64,000 nucleotides of DNA from Kiritimatiellia bacterium (GCA_016783565.1 JADHWI010000001.1:1-64000), one strand, 5' to 3'. Shown: positions 49,483-59,885, counted from the first letter of the stretch. Notes: a model not told the origin generated them from the sequence alone. Program-made: numbers and translations.

Positions 49483-50450
49483 AGGTGTTCGTTACAGGCG
49501 GAGCAGGCTACATCGGCAGCGTCACCACAGAACTCTTACTGAACAAAGGGCACGACGTCGTGGTATTCGACAGCCTGGAACGTGGTCACCGGTCAGCCAT
49601 TGATGATCGCGCCACGTTTGAGCAGGGAAACCTCCGCGACAAAGAAGCCATCTGTACCGTCATGCAACAGACCAAACCCGATGCTGTCCTGCATTTCGCA
49701 GCCTACGCATTGGTTGGGGAATCGATGGAAGATCCCGGCATGTATTACCGCAACAATGTCATCGGAGGCATCAACCTTGCGGATGCAATGCAAAAGGCAG
49801 AAATCAACAAGATCGTCTTTTCCTCAACCTGCGCAACCTATGGCCAGCCTGATCGTGTGCCCATCACGGAAGACACGCTTCAGCGCCCGGAAAATCCCTA
49901 TGGCGAGTCGAAATTGGCTTTTGAAAAAGCGCTTCGTTGGTACCAGGATATCCATGGCATCCAATCCGTCTTTCTGCGCTATTTCAACGCCTGCGGCGCC
50001 ACGGAGAAATTCGGAGAAGACCACGCACCTGAAACACACCTGATCCCGCTCATTCTACAGGTTGCCCTTGGACAACGTGAACACATTTCGATCTTCGGCG
50101 AAGACTATGAGACCCCTGACGGAACCTGCCTGCGCGACTACATCCATATTGTCGATCTGGCACAGGCACACATCCTGGCCTTGACGGGCGATCATTCCGG
50201 TCCATTCAACCTTGGGACAGGAACAGGATACTCCGTCAAAGAGGTCATTGATATGGCCCGCGAAGTGACCGGCCATGAAATCCCGGCCGTCATTGCCCCC
50301 CGCCGCCCCGGCGATCCTCCTCGACTTGTTGCAGGCAACGAAAAAGCAAAAACTATTCTCGGATGGAAACCGAAGCTTGATGACTTGCGAAAGATCATCG
50401 AAAGTGCATGGCAATGGCACCAGGAACACCCGAATGGGTATGAAGACTAA
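49479..50450 (+). CDS. galE: UDP-glucose 4-epimerase
   Basis: MKVFVTGGAGYIGSVTTELL; SSTCATYG; NPYGESK. Confidence 0.93.
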   Translation: MKVFVTGGAGYIGSVTTELLLNKGHDVVVFDSLERGHRSAIDDRATFEQGNLRDKEAICTVMQQTKPDAVLHFAAYALVGESMEDPGMYYRNNVIGGINLADAMQKAEINKIVFSSTCATYGQPDRVPITEDTLQRPENPYGESKLAFEKALRWYQDIHGIQSVFLRYFNACGATEKFGEDHAPETHLIPLILQVALGQREHISIFGEDYETPDGTCLRDYIHIVDLAQAHILALTGDHSGPFNLGTGTGYSVKEVIDMAREVTGHEIPAVIAPRRPGDPPRLVAGNEKAKTILGWKPKLDDLRKIIESAWQWHQEHPNGYED

Positions 50451-50485
50451 ACCCACGGCAACCCACTGCCGAACAAAATTAAGAG

Positions 50486-51037
50486 ATGGCAGTGCCTACA
50501 GTACGTGAAGATAATGAACCGAAAGATTTACTCGCTGCAGAAGTGGGATCTCTGCTGCGGAAGCAAAAGCTGAAGCTGGCAACCGCAGAATCGTGTACGG
50601 CGGGGCTGATCGCTCACCGCATTGCCCGCATTAGCGGCAGCTCGGACTATCTTCTGGGTGGGATCATTGCCTATGCCAATGCGATCAAAGTTCGCCTGCT
50701 TGCGGTTCAGGCTACTGACATCGAGGTACAAGGGGCCGTCAGCGAGACCGTGGCAAGGCAAATGGCCTTGGGTGCTTGCACCGCAACTGATGCCGACGTC
50801 GCAGTTGCCATCTCAGGGATTATGGGCCCCACGGGTGGGTCAAAGGAGAAACCGGTAGGGTTAGCCTATATCAGCGTGGCAACACCGGAACAATGTAATG
50901 TCAAACAGATACAAAACAGTGGGACAAGAGAAGAGTTGCAGTGGGTAAGTAGCGACGCTGCACTTGTGTTCCTACGAGACATCTTAACTAAACGAGGAGA
51001 TGAAAATGGCGAAAGAACCAGAAAAAGAATATCCTAA
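50486..51037 (+). CDS. CinA C-terminal domain protein (nicotinamide-nucleotide amidohydrolase, PncC-like)
   Basis: [57 protein letters not shown]; no N-terminal MoaB-like domain. Confidence 0.9.
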   Translation: MAVPTVREDNEPKDLLAAEVGSLLRKQKLKLATAESCTAGLIAHRIARISGSSDYLLGGIIAYANAIKVRLLAVQATDIEVQGAVSETVARQMALGACTATDADVAVAISGIMGPTGGSKEKPVGLAYISVATPEQCNVKQIQNSGTREELQWVSSDAALVFLRDILTKRGDENGERTRKRIS

Positions 51038-52016
51038 AGAACTCAACGCCGTGCTGGCTCAAATCAAGAAAGAATTTGGCGAAGGCGCCATCATGCGCAT
51101 GGGTGACGCATCGGCCTTGGACAAAATCCCCTGCATTTCCACTGGCTCTTTCTCTCTGGATATGGCATTGGGCACCGGGGGGCTCCCGCGTGGCCGCGTT
51201 GTGGAAATCTTTGGACCGGAATCCTCAGGAAAAACAACCCTGACGCTTCATCTGATCGCCAACGCACAGAAATCCGGGGGACTGGCTGCATTTGTGGATG
51301 CCGAACATGCCATGGACCCGGGATATGCCAGCAAGATTGGCGTCAACCTTGATGACCTTCTGGTCTCTCAGCCCGGTTCGGGAGAAGAAGCATTAACAAT
51401 CACCGAAACACTCGTCCGTAGCGCGGCTCTGGATATCGTGGTCGTAGACTCTGTGGCAGCCCTGACACCGCGCGCAGAACTGGACGGTAACATGGGCGAT
51501 GCCCACGTTGGTTTGCAGGCACGCCTGATGTCTCAAGCAATGCGAAAATTGACAAGTGCCATTGCGCAGTCCAAAACCCTATGCATTTTCACTAACCAGA
51601 TCCGCGAGAAAATCGGCGTCATGTTCGGTAATCCCGAGACAACACCAGGCGGCAGAGCACTGAAGTTCTACTCCTCCGTCCGTCTCGATATTCGCCGCAT
51701 CGGTGCCATCAAGGACAGCGCAGGCAATGTGACCGGAAACCGCACGCGTGTTAAAGTGGTCAAAAACAAAGTAGCGCCCCCGTTCACGCAGGCTGAATTT
51801 GACATTCTCTATGCCCAGGGAATCACTTGGGAAGGTTCAGTGCTGGATTCAGCCATGAAATTCAACCTTATTGAGAAGCGCGGCTCTTGGCTGGCCTATG
51901 ACGGCGAACAACTCGGGCAGGGACAGCAGGCCGCACGAATGCATCTGGAGGAGAACCCCGAGCTTACAGAGAAGCTGATCGCTGCAGTCAAAGCAAAAAT
52001 GGCAGAACAGAAATAG
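51000..52016 (+). CDS. recA: Recombinase RecA
   Basis: [14 protein letters not shown]; continuous, no intein. Confidence 0.97.
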   Translation: MKMAKEPEKEYPKELNAVLAQIKKEFGEGAIMRMGDASALDKIPCISTGSFSLDMALGTGGLPRGRVVEIFGPESSGKTTLTLHLIANAQKSGGLAAFVDAEHAMDPGYASKIGVNLDDLLVSQPGSGEEALTITETLVRSAALDIVVVDSVAALTPRAELDGNMGDAHVGLQARLMSQAMRKLTSAIAQSKTLCIFTNQIREKIGVMFGNPETTPGGRALKFYSSVRLDIRRIGAIKDSAGNVTGNRTRVKVVKNKVAPPFTQAEFDILYAQGITWEGSVLDSAMKFNLIEKRGSWLAYDGEQLGQGQQAARMHLEENPELTEKLIAAVKAKMAEQK

Positions 52017-52072
52017 GGGTTTGCAGGCCCACTGCCCTACCCAACTTACAGAAACAACAAGGAATGTGACAC

Positions 52073-53866
52073 ATGACCGCTGACGAACTCCGCAGTATGT
52101 ACCTGGGATTCTTCAAAGAAAAGGGGCACTCCGTTATCTCGGGTGCCTCATTGATCCCGGAAAATGACCCGACGGTTCTCTTTACCACCGCCGGCATGCA
52201 CCCACTCGTGCCATACCTTCTGGGAGAAACCCATCCTGCCGGAACACGCCTGTGCGACTGCCAGAAATGCATCCGAACCGGAGACATTGATTCCGTCGGC
52301 GACAGTACACACCTCACCTTCTTTGAGATGCTCGGCAATTGGTCTCTAGGCGACTACTTCAAAGAAGAAGCGATCACATGGTCCTATGAGTTCCTGACAT
52401 CTCAGCAATACCTTGGGTTTGACGCCGGAAAACTTTTCATTTCCGTCTTCGAAGGCAATGAGACGGTCCCTATGGACGAAGAATCTATTGGCATATGGCA
52501 GAAACTGGGTATCCCGCGGGAACACATCGTAGCACTCCCCATGGAAGACAACTGGTGGGGGCCTGCCGGAGAAACAGGTCCCTGTGGCCCGGATACGGAA
52601 ATGTTCATCGACACCGGCAAGACAGCCTGCGGACCGGATTGCCGCCCGGGTTGCTCCTGCGGTAAGTTCTTCGAGATCTGGAACGATGTATTCATGCAGT
52701 ACCGCAAGACTGCCGAGGGAACATACGAGCCGTTGAGCCAGCAGAACGTGGACACCGGCATGGGCGTGGAACGCACCATCGCCATGCTACAGGGCAAACC
52801 ATCCGTGTTCGGAACTGAACTGTTCACCCCCATCACCAACGCCATCAGCGATGGCTGTGGCCGCCACATGGATCAGGATGATGCAACCGGTCATGCGTTC
52901 CGCGTTGTGGCCGACCATATTCGTAGCTCCGTGTTTGTGCTCGGTGATCCCAGGGGCGTCGTACCGTCCAATCTCGGTCAAGGATACGTACTGCGCCGCT
53001 TGATCCGCCGCGCCGTACGTTACGCACTGCAACTGGGATTGGAAACCGGATTCTCAAAAAATATTGCCGAAACAATCGTAGACACCTACAAGCATGCCTA
53101 CCCGGAGCTGGAAACAAACCGGGACCGGATTCTGGGAGAATTGATAGCCGAAGAAAAGCGATTTGAAAAGACGCTCAACCGCGGCACGCTCGAATTAGAC
53201 AAAGTGCTTGAGAATATGCTCAAGCACAACCAGACTATGGTCTCCGGCCGCGTGGCGTTCCGGCTGTTCGACACCTACGGATTCCCGCTCGAATTCACAG
53301 AGGAGATTTGCTCAGAACGCGGATTGAGCGTAGACCGCAAAGGGTTCGACAAGGCTTTTGCCAAACATCGCGAACTATCCAAAAAGGGCGCAGACAAAGC
53401 ATTCAAGGGCGGCCTGCAGGATCACTCCGAGGCCACAACACGCCTGCATTCAGCCACGCACTTGTTGCACAAGGCTCTGCGCATGGTTCTGGGAGATCAC
53501 GTGGAGCAAAAGGGATCCAACATTACCGCCGATCGGCTGCGTTTTGATTTCTCGCACCCTGCCAGGATGACAGACGAAGAGAAGCAACGCGTGGAAGATA
53601 TCGTCAACGAAACGATTCAAAAAGATCTTCCGGTCTCGATGCAGGTTATGACTGTGGGAGAGGCACGTACCAACGGTGCCATGGCCCTGTTCTCAGACAA
53701 ATATGACGAACAGGTCAAAGTCTATACCATTGGCGACTTCTCAATGGAAGTCTGCGGGGGGCCCCATGTCGAACGCACCGGCGAATTAGGACGATTCCGC
53801 ATTAAGAAAGAAGGGTCTTCGAGTGCCGGAGTGCGGCGTATCCGCGCTGTACTCGAAACTCCCTGA
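52073..53866 (+). CDS. alaS: Alanyl-tRNA synthetase, short form lacking C-Ala domain
   Basis: MTADELRSMYLGFFKEKGHSVI; catalytic core; HSATHLLHKALR; ends VCGGPHVERTGELGRFRIKKEGSSSAGVRRIRAVLETP. Confidence 0.93.
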   Translation: MTADELRSMYLGFFKEKGHSVISGASLIPENDPTVLFTTAGMHPLVPYLLGETHPAGTRLCDCQKCIRTGDIDSVGDSTHLTFFEMLGNWSLGDYFKEEAITWSYEFLTSQQYLGFDAGKLFISVFEGNETVPMDEESIGIWQKLGIPREHIVALPMEDNWWGPAGETGPCGPDTEMFIDTGKTACGPDCRPGCSCGKFFEIWNDVFMQYRKTAEGTYEPLSQQNVDTGMGVERTIAMLQGKPSVFGTELFTPITNAISDGCGRHMDQDDATGHAFRVVADHIRSSVFVLGDPRGVVPSNLGQGYVLRRLIRRAVRYALQLGLETGFSKNIAETIVDTYKHAYPELETNRDRILGELIAEEKRFEKTLNRGTLELDKVLENMLKHNQTMVSGRVAFRLFDTYGFPLEFTEEICSERGLSVDRKGFDKAFAKHRELSKKGADKAFKGGLQDHSEATTRLHSATHLLHKALRMVLGDHVEQKGSNITADRLRFDFSHPARMTDEEKQRVEDIVNETIQKDLPVSMQVMTVGEARTNGAMALFSDKYDEQVKVYTIGDFSMEVCGGPHVERTGELGRFRIKKEGSSSAGVRRIRAVLETP

Positions 53867-53895
53867 CGTAACCCTATGAGGAGGAGGGTGCGAAG

Positions 53896-54285
53896 ATGAC
53901 ACCCACATTGGAAGCACGATGTCCCGCTTGTGGAGAACAAACGTTTATTCGGCGCGAACCCATCTACGACGGATTTCAGAAAGTGGGCGATAAGCGCTTT
54001 TGTTCGGACTGTGGATACGAATTTGAAGAGGAAGAAACGCCGCAGTCACCCAAAGCAAATCCGCTGAAAGACATCTTTGGAGATGATACAGACAACGATG
54101 ACCCGGACATCTTCTCAGATACAGAACGGCAGCGATGCTGCCGCTACTGCAAACACTACATTGTCAATCCATTCACACAGAGGTGCGGTTTGCACGAGCG
54201 CGACGTTGACGCCACCGACCTCTGCAAAGACTTTGAACGCCCTCCCCCGGAAGAGGAAAAAGCAAAGGCTCCCCCTGCATCCTGA
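53896..54285 (+). CDS. Small protein with two Cys-rich (zinc-ribbon-like) segments
   Basis: CPACGEQTF..CSDCGYEFEEE and CCRYCKHYIVNPFTQRCGLHERDVDATDLCKDFE. Confidence 0.6.
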   Translation: MTPTLEARCPACGEQTFIRREPIYDGFQKVGDKRFCSDCGYEFEEEETPQSPKANPLKDIFGDDTDNDDPDIFSDTERQRCCRYCKHYIVNPFTQRCGLHERDVDATDLCKDFERPPPEEEKAKAPPAS

Positions 54286-54470
54286 GCTTTATATTCTGTC
54301 TCACAACGGTGTAACAGAATGACTCACCAGTGCGACAGCATGTGCCGTTTGAATCAACGTTCAAGCTTCTTTATATGTGCTTTCGCGAATGGAACGAGAC
54401 CTGCTAATATATTTTCAAACGATAGTTGCATAAAATATAATAAAATACGAAAAACTGCAGGAGGTATTGA

Positions 54471-55934
54471 ATGAGCCATCACCATAAGAACATTGCTGTC
54501 TGGTCAAGCATGCTGATTCTGACGGTTTCCATGGGCTTCATGAGCCAGGAAACACGTGCCGAGGAAAATCATGTACAGATTCTGAAGGAGACAGGATCCG
54601 CATTTACAACGATCGCGAAGAAAGCAATCGCCGCGGTCGTTTTTATCGAAGTAGAAAAGGACGTTGCCAGCGGCATGTCAGGGCATCACGGTACCTACAA
54701 CAACCCGTTTGAATTCTTCGGGGAGGAGTTCTTTGAGCGCTACTTTGGACAACCCCACCCGCCCCGCCAACCCCGCCACTACCGGCAGATGGGCCAAGGC
54801 TCCGGGTTCCTCATCAGTAAAGACGGTGACATACTCACCAACAACCATGTTGTCGGCGATGCCGACCGTATTACCGTCACCCTGCACGACGGTCGCAAGT
54901 TCCAGGCAGAAAAGGTCGGATCAGATGCCAAGTCCGAGGTGGCCGTCATCCGAATCAAAGGTGACGACTTCCCCTTCCTCACACTGGGTGACTCCGATGT
55001 GCTTGAGATTGGCGAATGGGTTATCGCTGTCGGCAATCCCTTCGGACTCACAGAAACCGTCACAGCCGGCATCGTCAGCGCCAAAGGCCGAAGCAATATC
55101 GGGATTGCTGACTACGAGAATTTCATACAAACCGATGCCGCCATCAACCCGGGGAACTCCGGAGGCCCGCTCCTGAACATCCGCGGCGAAGTCATCGGTG
55201 TCAACACAGCCATATACAGCCAAAGCGGCGGATACATGGGCATCGGTTTTGCCATTCCCATCAACATGGCTCGATCCATCAAAGATCAGCTTCTGACTAA
55301 CGGAAAAGTGGTTCGTGGATATTTGGGCGTTTATATCCAAACCGTGGATAAAGACATGGCGAGTTCTTTCGGACTGGACGCGGCCGAGGGCATTCTGATT
55401 TCCCAGGTCATGGAAGACAGTGCAGCCGAGAAGTCCGGTCTGAAGGAAGGCGATATCATCACACACGTGGATGGCAAAAAAGTTAAAGAAACCGGCACGT
55501 TCCGCAACAGCATTGCAGCCTTGTCACCAGGCACTGAAGTTAAGCTAACCCTCTTCCGGGACAGAAAGAAAAAAACGATCAAAGCAGTCACAGGAGAACT
55601 TCCGGGAGAAGAACCGGAAGCAACCGAAACCGCAGCAGATACAACGGAAAAGATAGGACTTTCCGTGACGGAACTCACCCCCGAGATCGCACGACAACTG
55701 CGTCTTGATCAAGAAACCAAAGGCGTACTCATCACTGAGGTCAAACTGGGAGGGGCGGCATGGAACGCGGGCCTACGACAGGGCATGTTGGTGACCAGCG
55801 TCAACCGACAGAACATCGACACCCTGGAATCCTTCAACCAGGCACTGGCCGATGCCAGCGATGCTGAGGTCATTCTACTGAAGATAACCGATGGCCGCGG
55901 CAGCCGCTACGTCACCGTGCGCGTTACGGAATAA
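54471..55934 (+). CDS. DegP/HtrA-family serine endoprotease with two PDZ domains
   Basis: NNHVVGDAD, ..NPGNSGGPLLN catalytic Ser; two PDZ regions. Confidence 0.94.
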   Translation: MSHHHKNIAVWSSMLILTVSMGFMSQETRAEENHVQILKETGSAFTTIAKKAIAAVVFIEVEKDVASGMSGHHGTYNNPFEFFGEEFFERYFGQPHPPRQPRHYRQMGQGSGFLISKDGDILTNNHVVGDADRITVTLHDGRKFQAEKVGSDAKSEVAVIRIKGDDFPFLTLGDSDVLEIGEWVIAVGNPFGLTETVTAGIVSAKGRSNIGIADYENFIQTDAAINPGNSGGPLLNIRGEVIGVNTAIYSQSGGYMGIGFAIPINMARSIKDQLLTNGKVVRGYLGVYIQTVDKDMASSFGLDAAEGILISQVMEDSAAEKSGLKEGDIITHVDGKKVKETGTFRNSIAALSPGTEVKLTLFRDRKKKTIKAVTGELPGEEPEATETAADTTEKIGLSVTELTPEIARQLRLDQETKGVLITEVKLGGAAWNAGLRQGMLVTSVNRQNIDTLESFNQALADASDAEVILLKITDGRGSRYVTVRVTE

Positions 55935-55946
55935 AGGGTTCTGACC

Positions 55947-56639
55947 ATGTTTATGTACTTTGACTACATGTTGTTCATGCTGCCGGCTATGCTGCTGGCG
56001 GGACTGGCGACGCTCTTCACAAAGACGACGTTCAACCGCTACAGTCGTGTAGCGTCGCGACGCGGCATGAGTGGAGCCCAAGCCGCTCAAGCACTGATGA
56101 ACTCGCAGGGCATTCACGACGTCACGATCGAGCCGGTACGGGGCTTTCTCTCAGATCATTATGATCCGAGAAGCCGGACGCTTCGTTTATCTCCGGATGT
56201 CTACCAATCCCGATCGTTATCGGCTATCGGCGTAGCCTGCCACGAGGCCGGTCATGCGTTACAACACGCATCACGCTATGCACCCCTCATGCTGCGATCC
56301 AGCCTTGTCCCCATGACGCAAGTCGGAACCAACCTGTCATATTTCCTGTTCATGGGCGGGCTATTCCTTCGCATTGCGCCATTGATGAAGATTGGGGCGC
56401 TCTTGTTCGGATTAGCCGTACTCTTCTCACTCGTCACCTTACCCGTCGAGTGGGATGCATCCGCGCGAGCCAAGCGACTGATGGTTTCCTGCGGAATCGT
56501 CAGTGAGCAAGAGAGCAGCTCCGCCGGCCGTGTACTCAACGCGGCATTCATGACATACGTCGCCGCCGCCGTCACATCACTGATGACACTTCTATACTAC
56601 CTGCTGCGATCCGGCCTGCTTGGCGGCAGCGACGATTAA
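55947..56639 (+). CDS. YugP-like membrane zinc metallopeptidase
   Basis: ACHEAGHALQHA (HExxH), multiple TM segments. Confidence 0.88.
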   Translation: MFMYFDYMLFMLPAMLLAGLATLFTKTTFNRYSRVASRRGMSGAQAAQALMNSQGIHDVTIEPVRGFLSDHYDPRSRTLRLSPDVYQSRSLSAIGVACHEAGHALQHASRYAPLMLRSSLVPMTQVGTNLSYFLFMGGLFLRIAPLMKIGALLFGLAVLFSLVTLPVEWDASARAKRLMVSCGIVSEQESSSAGRVLNAAFMTYVAAAVTSLMTLLYYLLRSGLLGGSDD

Positions 56640-56717
56640 CGTGTCCACTCACAATGGCCCGCAAAGAAGCTTGCGTTTTCAAGACCAATATCCTATACAT
56701 GCCCCCCTCATTTTTGT

Positions 56718-56793
56718 GGGGCGGTAGCTCAGTTGGTAGAGCACCACGTTCGCAACGTGGGGGTCGGCGGTTCGAACCCGCTCCGCTCCACCA
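56718..56793 (+). tRNA. tRNA-Ala (anticodon CGC), CCA encoded
   Basis: ggggcgg/ccgctcc acceptor with G3-U70 pair, anticodon arm ccacg-ttCGCaa-cgtgg, T-loop ttcgaac, encoded ACCA. Confidence 0.95.
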
Positions 56794-56973
56794 GCCTACG
56801 CTCGCAGCGCAGCAAGAGCGGAGGCTGCCACGCCGTAGCTGCCAAGAGCAGAAAGCGATCGACACGAAGGCGGGCTCTCATGCAACCTTCATCTTTAATT
56901 TTGACAGTCTACGTCTCCACAATTAGTCTCGCAACCAGACACAGGTAACTCAATTTCAATAAAGTGAGCCAGA

Positions 56974-57456
56974 ATGAATCGGTGGTTACTCTCTAGTCTG
57001 ACACTTTTACTCTTGGTCCCTTTGGGGATATCCGCGGAAGAGAATGTTTCTCTTGTCGAAAGATTGATATCCGCAAATTCAGGAATTCATACGCTGCATT
57101 GCGATGCCCCCTGGTCTTTCAATCGGTCGCAGCTCAGGCAAACCAAGAGAACCCAGCACTTTCAGTCCGAGGAAATCCGCACCACGGCCTCGTATGCCTG
57201 CGGCCTCTGGCTGACATTCTACCAGCAACACTTGTCCGCCATCATGCGCTCAAAGTGCGCCATGGTCCCCTCCTGCTCGACTTACAGCCGGCAAGCCGTC
57301 AGGAAGCACGGAGTCCTTATCGGTATTGTGATGTCAGCGGACCGGCTGTTGCACGAAGGTAACGAATTTCAGACGTCCGAGGCCGTCAGGAAGGGGCCTC
57401 GTATAGTCTTCCTGGATGCGCTTGAACACAACGACTTCTGGTGGACCAAGAAATGA
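56974..57456 (+). CDS. YidD-family membrane insertion factor-like protein with extended N-terminus
   Basis: LTFYQQHLSAIMRSKCAMVPSCSTYSRQAVRKHGVLIGIVMSADRLLHEGNE. Confidence 0.75.
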   Translation: MNRWLLSSLTLLLLVPLGISAEENVSLVERLISANSGIHTLHCDAPWSFNRSQLRQTKRTQHFQSEEIRTTASYACGLWLTFYQQHLSAIMRSKCAMVPSCSTYSRQAVRKHGVLIGIVMSADRLLHEGNEFQTSEAVRKGPRIVFLDALEHNDFWWTKK

Positions 57457-58349
57457 AAATCTCCCGTTTGCTAGGATTCTGCGTGCTTCTGTCTCTGGCC
57501 GTGCCAGCCTTTGCTGCACAGTCCGGGCCACCCGCATCGGCCTTTGCAGACGAGTTGTTCCTGCAAGGGGACTACTTTCGGGCGATCACGGAGTACAAAC
57601 GCGTAGTGTTTGAAGACCCGTCAAATATGGATGCCGCGCTACGCTGCGCGGAGTCCTACCTACTGGCCGGACATTTTGAGGAAGCCGAGCGGGCATACAG
57701 GGAACTCTCCATTCATGCCGTCGATACCGCAGTCATCACCACGGCGCTGCGTAAGCTCGCGGAAGCGCTCAAGAAACAGGGAAGCTATGCCGATGCCGCC
57801 CAAACGCTTTTGGAATGTCTCGAGAGGGTTGACGCCGACCAACGGGACGCAGTTCAAGCTGAACTCTTCTGGTGCCGACTGTACGCCGAAGATCTCCCGG
57901 CCGCGCAAGCATCCGTACGCGCGATAAACGATGAGCACCTCCAGTCTCGCCTGTCCCGCGCGGAATCCACTGCGTCTGAATTTCAACGCAAGAGTCCGAC
58001 GACTGCCGGTTGTCTCTCGGCCGTCATTCCCGGCTCTGGACAGCTATACGTCGGGCGCAAAAGGGACGCTTTGATCTCCTTCACGGTTAATGCCGCTTTC
58101 ATATGGGCCGCAATCGAAGCATACGACGAAGATCTGGACTTCACGGGCACCGCATTCGCCATTGTCGAACTGTCCTGGTATGCCGGCAATATTTACAGCG
58201 CCGTGAACGGCGCTCACAAACACAATCGTTTCGTGCGAGAGCGAGAGATCCGTTCGCTGGAGTCAGAATTCGGCGACATTGTCAGTCAAAAAGACACGGA
58301 GCTCCGGTCGCCTATTGTTCCGCTCGTCGCGTTGAGCTTCCGCTTCTGA
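57441..58349 (+). CDS. TPR-like protein with C-terminal TM2-like hydrophobic region
   Basis: Signal peptide, tetratricopeptide-like helices, AVIPGSGQLYVGRKRDALISFTVNAAF. Confidence 0.6.
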   Translation: MDQEMKISRLLGFCVLLSLAVPAFAAQSGPPASAFADELFLQGDYFRAITEYKRVVFEDPSNMDAALRCAESYLLAGHFEEAERAYRELSIHAVDTAVITTALRKLAEALKKQGSYADAAQTLLECLERVDADQRDAVQAELFWCRLYAEDLPAAQASVRAINDEHLQSRLSRAESTASEFQRKSPTTAGCLSAVIPGSGQLYVGRKRDALISFTVNAAFIWAAIEAYDEDLDFTGTAFAIVELSWYAGNIYSAVNGAHKHNRFVREREIRSLESEFGDIVSQKDTELRSPIVPLVALSFRF

Positions 58350-58451
58350 GGCCCATCCGCCTCATGACACAAAACGGTCATACCAAGGTGCCGCACCCAA
58401 CATTGCGCTCGGTTCATAGGGGAGACTGATCTGCGCCTTTCGCGCGGGGCC

Positions 58452-58526
58452 GCGACAAGAATCCGGGGGCAACAGGGAAGAAAACATGCGCTCCGGAAGC
58501 ATATGCTAACGCCGGATTCTTGTCGC
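58452..58526. repeat. Inverted repeat, 15-bp perfect arms
   Basis: gcgacaagaatccgg (58452-58466) and ccggattcttgtcgc (58512-58526). Confidence 0.8.
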
Positions 58527-58560
58527 ATTGCACTGGCTACCACCCAAGACTGCAAAGATC

Positions 58561-58594
58561 AAAAAAAGAGCGGCTGCCCAAGAGGCAGCCGCTC
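58561..58594 (-). terminator. Rho-independent terminator for the minus-strand gene at 58618
   Basis: gagcggctgcc-caaga-ggcagccgctc perfect 11-bp stem; T-tract (A7 on +) on minus strand. Confidence 0.85.
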
Positions 58595-58617
58595 ACTTCT
58601 AACCACTGTCGATCGGT

Positions 58618-58899
58618 TTACCGGGGCGCCGACCAGAAATCAATTCTGAGCGCATCGCGTTCGGCGTTGCCGTTAACGGCGTCCATCATGGAAGTGACCT
58701 GAACACAAGGACAGATCCAACCCGCGATACATTCCACGAATGGAAAACTACCTTTCCATCCGCCGTTGTACCACTCACCGCAACCGGGCAGCACCACGGA
58801 AAGCAAACCGGCCGCAGCCGGATCGGCGGCCGTGGCCGTTCCCTCCACAATCCCCAGAGCCATGATCGCTATCACCACAATTAACAGAACCTTTTTCAT
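58618..58899 (-). CDS. Small secreted/membrane protein, TM2-like
   Basis: Signal peptide; AAGLLSVVLPGCGEWYNGGWKGSFPFVECIAGWI. Confidence 0.55.
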   Translation of the reverse strand: MKKVLLIVVIAIMALGIVEGTATAADPAAAGLLSVVLPGCGEWYNGGWKGSFPFVECIAGWICPCVQVTSMMDAVNGNAERDALRIDFWSAPR

Positions 58900-59015
58900 C
58901 TACAACTCCTTCCTCTAGTGTTGCTATATCGCTGTGTAACCCATTGGCTCGATTCTACTATCAACCATGCACGCGCACAAGAAACATTCTGACAAAAAGA
59001 AAAAAATGGACGTTA

Positions 59016-59798
59016 TCAGTTCCCCCTTAGAATCTCGGTATTTTCCGGCAAAGAGAGGTGGAACACCTCGTCCACGCGCGGGACTTTCCGCTGAATCCCA
59101 GAGAACGCAATCCGGCTGTCAACCATGGTTCCCGCTGCCCGGTGCATAGTCTTAACGCGACGGGGAAACCACACATTCCCCTCGACCTGAACGAACTCGG
59201 TCGACCGGGTCTGGAGCATAAGTTTTCCGTCCTCATCGAAAATGGTGCTTGAGAGTATAACCTGCCGCTTCGGATCTACAACGATCTCAAAGCGGGGGGG
59301 GGCTCCCATGATCGTGACCGTACCCTCCTTGTCCCGCGTCACCGACGTCACCTGCGGAATCATGCCGGAAAAGTCGCCCGCTCGCAGCCCCATCACAGCG
59401 ACGCGAGAAAGAGCTTGCGATACCCGCACCACTCGCTCGCTTTCCGAGAGCTTGTTCAAAGCAGTGACCATGGCCTTCTTGGCCTCAGGAATATATTCCG
59501 TCATTGTGCCCTGGTTGATCACAACGATGCGACGCAGCGGGTCCGCATAGTCCACCCGGATGCGGTCGGGGTGCACATACCGGAATGTCCACTCATCGGC
59601 AATCCGTTGTCCCTCCCCCGTCGATGTCCTTCGCGCCGTGTACATCAGGGATGGCAATGCGTCAACTCCCTGTACCGACGCCAGAATGCGGTCCGCTTCT
59701 TCCTGCGGCTGCCCCGCCCATGCGGGCACCCCGAGAGCCATAAGCAAAATATAAATAACCATCCGACGCATTGTCATGTCTCGAACCATAGCAGACAC
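59016..59798 (-). CDS. LolA-like outer membrane lipoprotein carrier family protein
   Basis: Signal peptide; ADEWTFRYVHPDRIRVDYADPLRRIVVINQGTMTEYIPEAKKA; LolA-like beta fold pattern. Confidence 0.65.
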   Translation of the reverse strand: MSAMVRDMTMRRMVIYILLMALGVPAWAGQPQEEADRILASVQGVDALPSLMYTARRTSTGEGQRIADEWTFRYVHPDRIRVDYADPLRRIVVINQGTMTEYIPEAKKAMVTALNKLSESERVVRVSQALSRVAVMGLRAGDFSGMIPQVTSVTRDKEGTVTIMGAPPRFEIVVDPKRQVILSSTIFDEDGKLMLQTRSTEFVQVEGNVWFPRRVKTMHRAAGTMVDSRIAFSGIQRKVPRVDEVFHLSLPENTEILRGN

Positions 59799-59885
59799 CC
59801 TTCCCTAAGCGCCAGAATAAGAATTATCAAATGCCTGCATCTCCGGGTTGCGCGCGGTACCTCGGCCAGGTCAACCTACACAGCT

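Noticed and set aside
52073-54285. alaS as a frameshifted gene with its 3' half downstream
   Set aside because: Downstream ORF (53896) is an unrelated Cys-rich protein and the AlaRS ends at a natural SAD-like boundary with its own stop, so a genuine short form is more likely.
59415-59885. Upstream portion of the 220-aa ORF ending at 60077
   Set aside because: Antisense to the LolA-like gene; only the 59886-60077 part resembles a protein family (CsgG-like).
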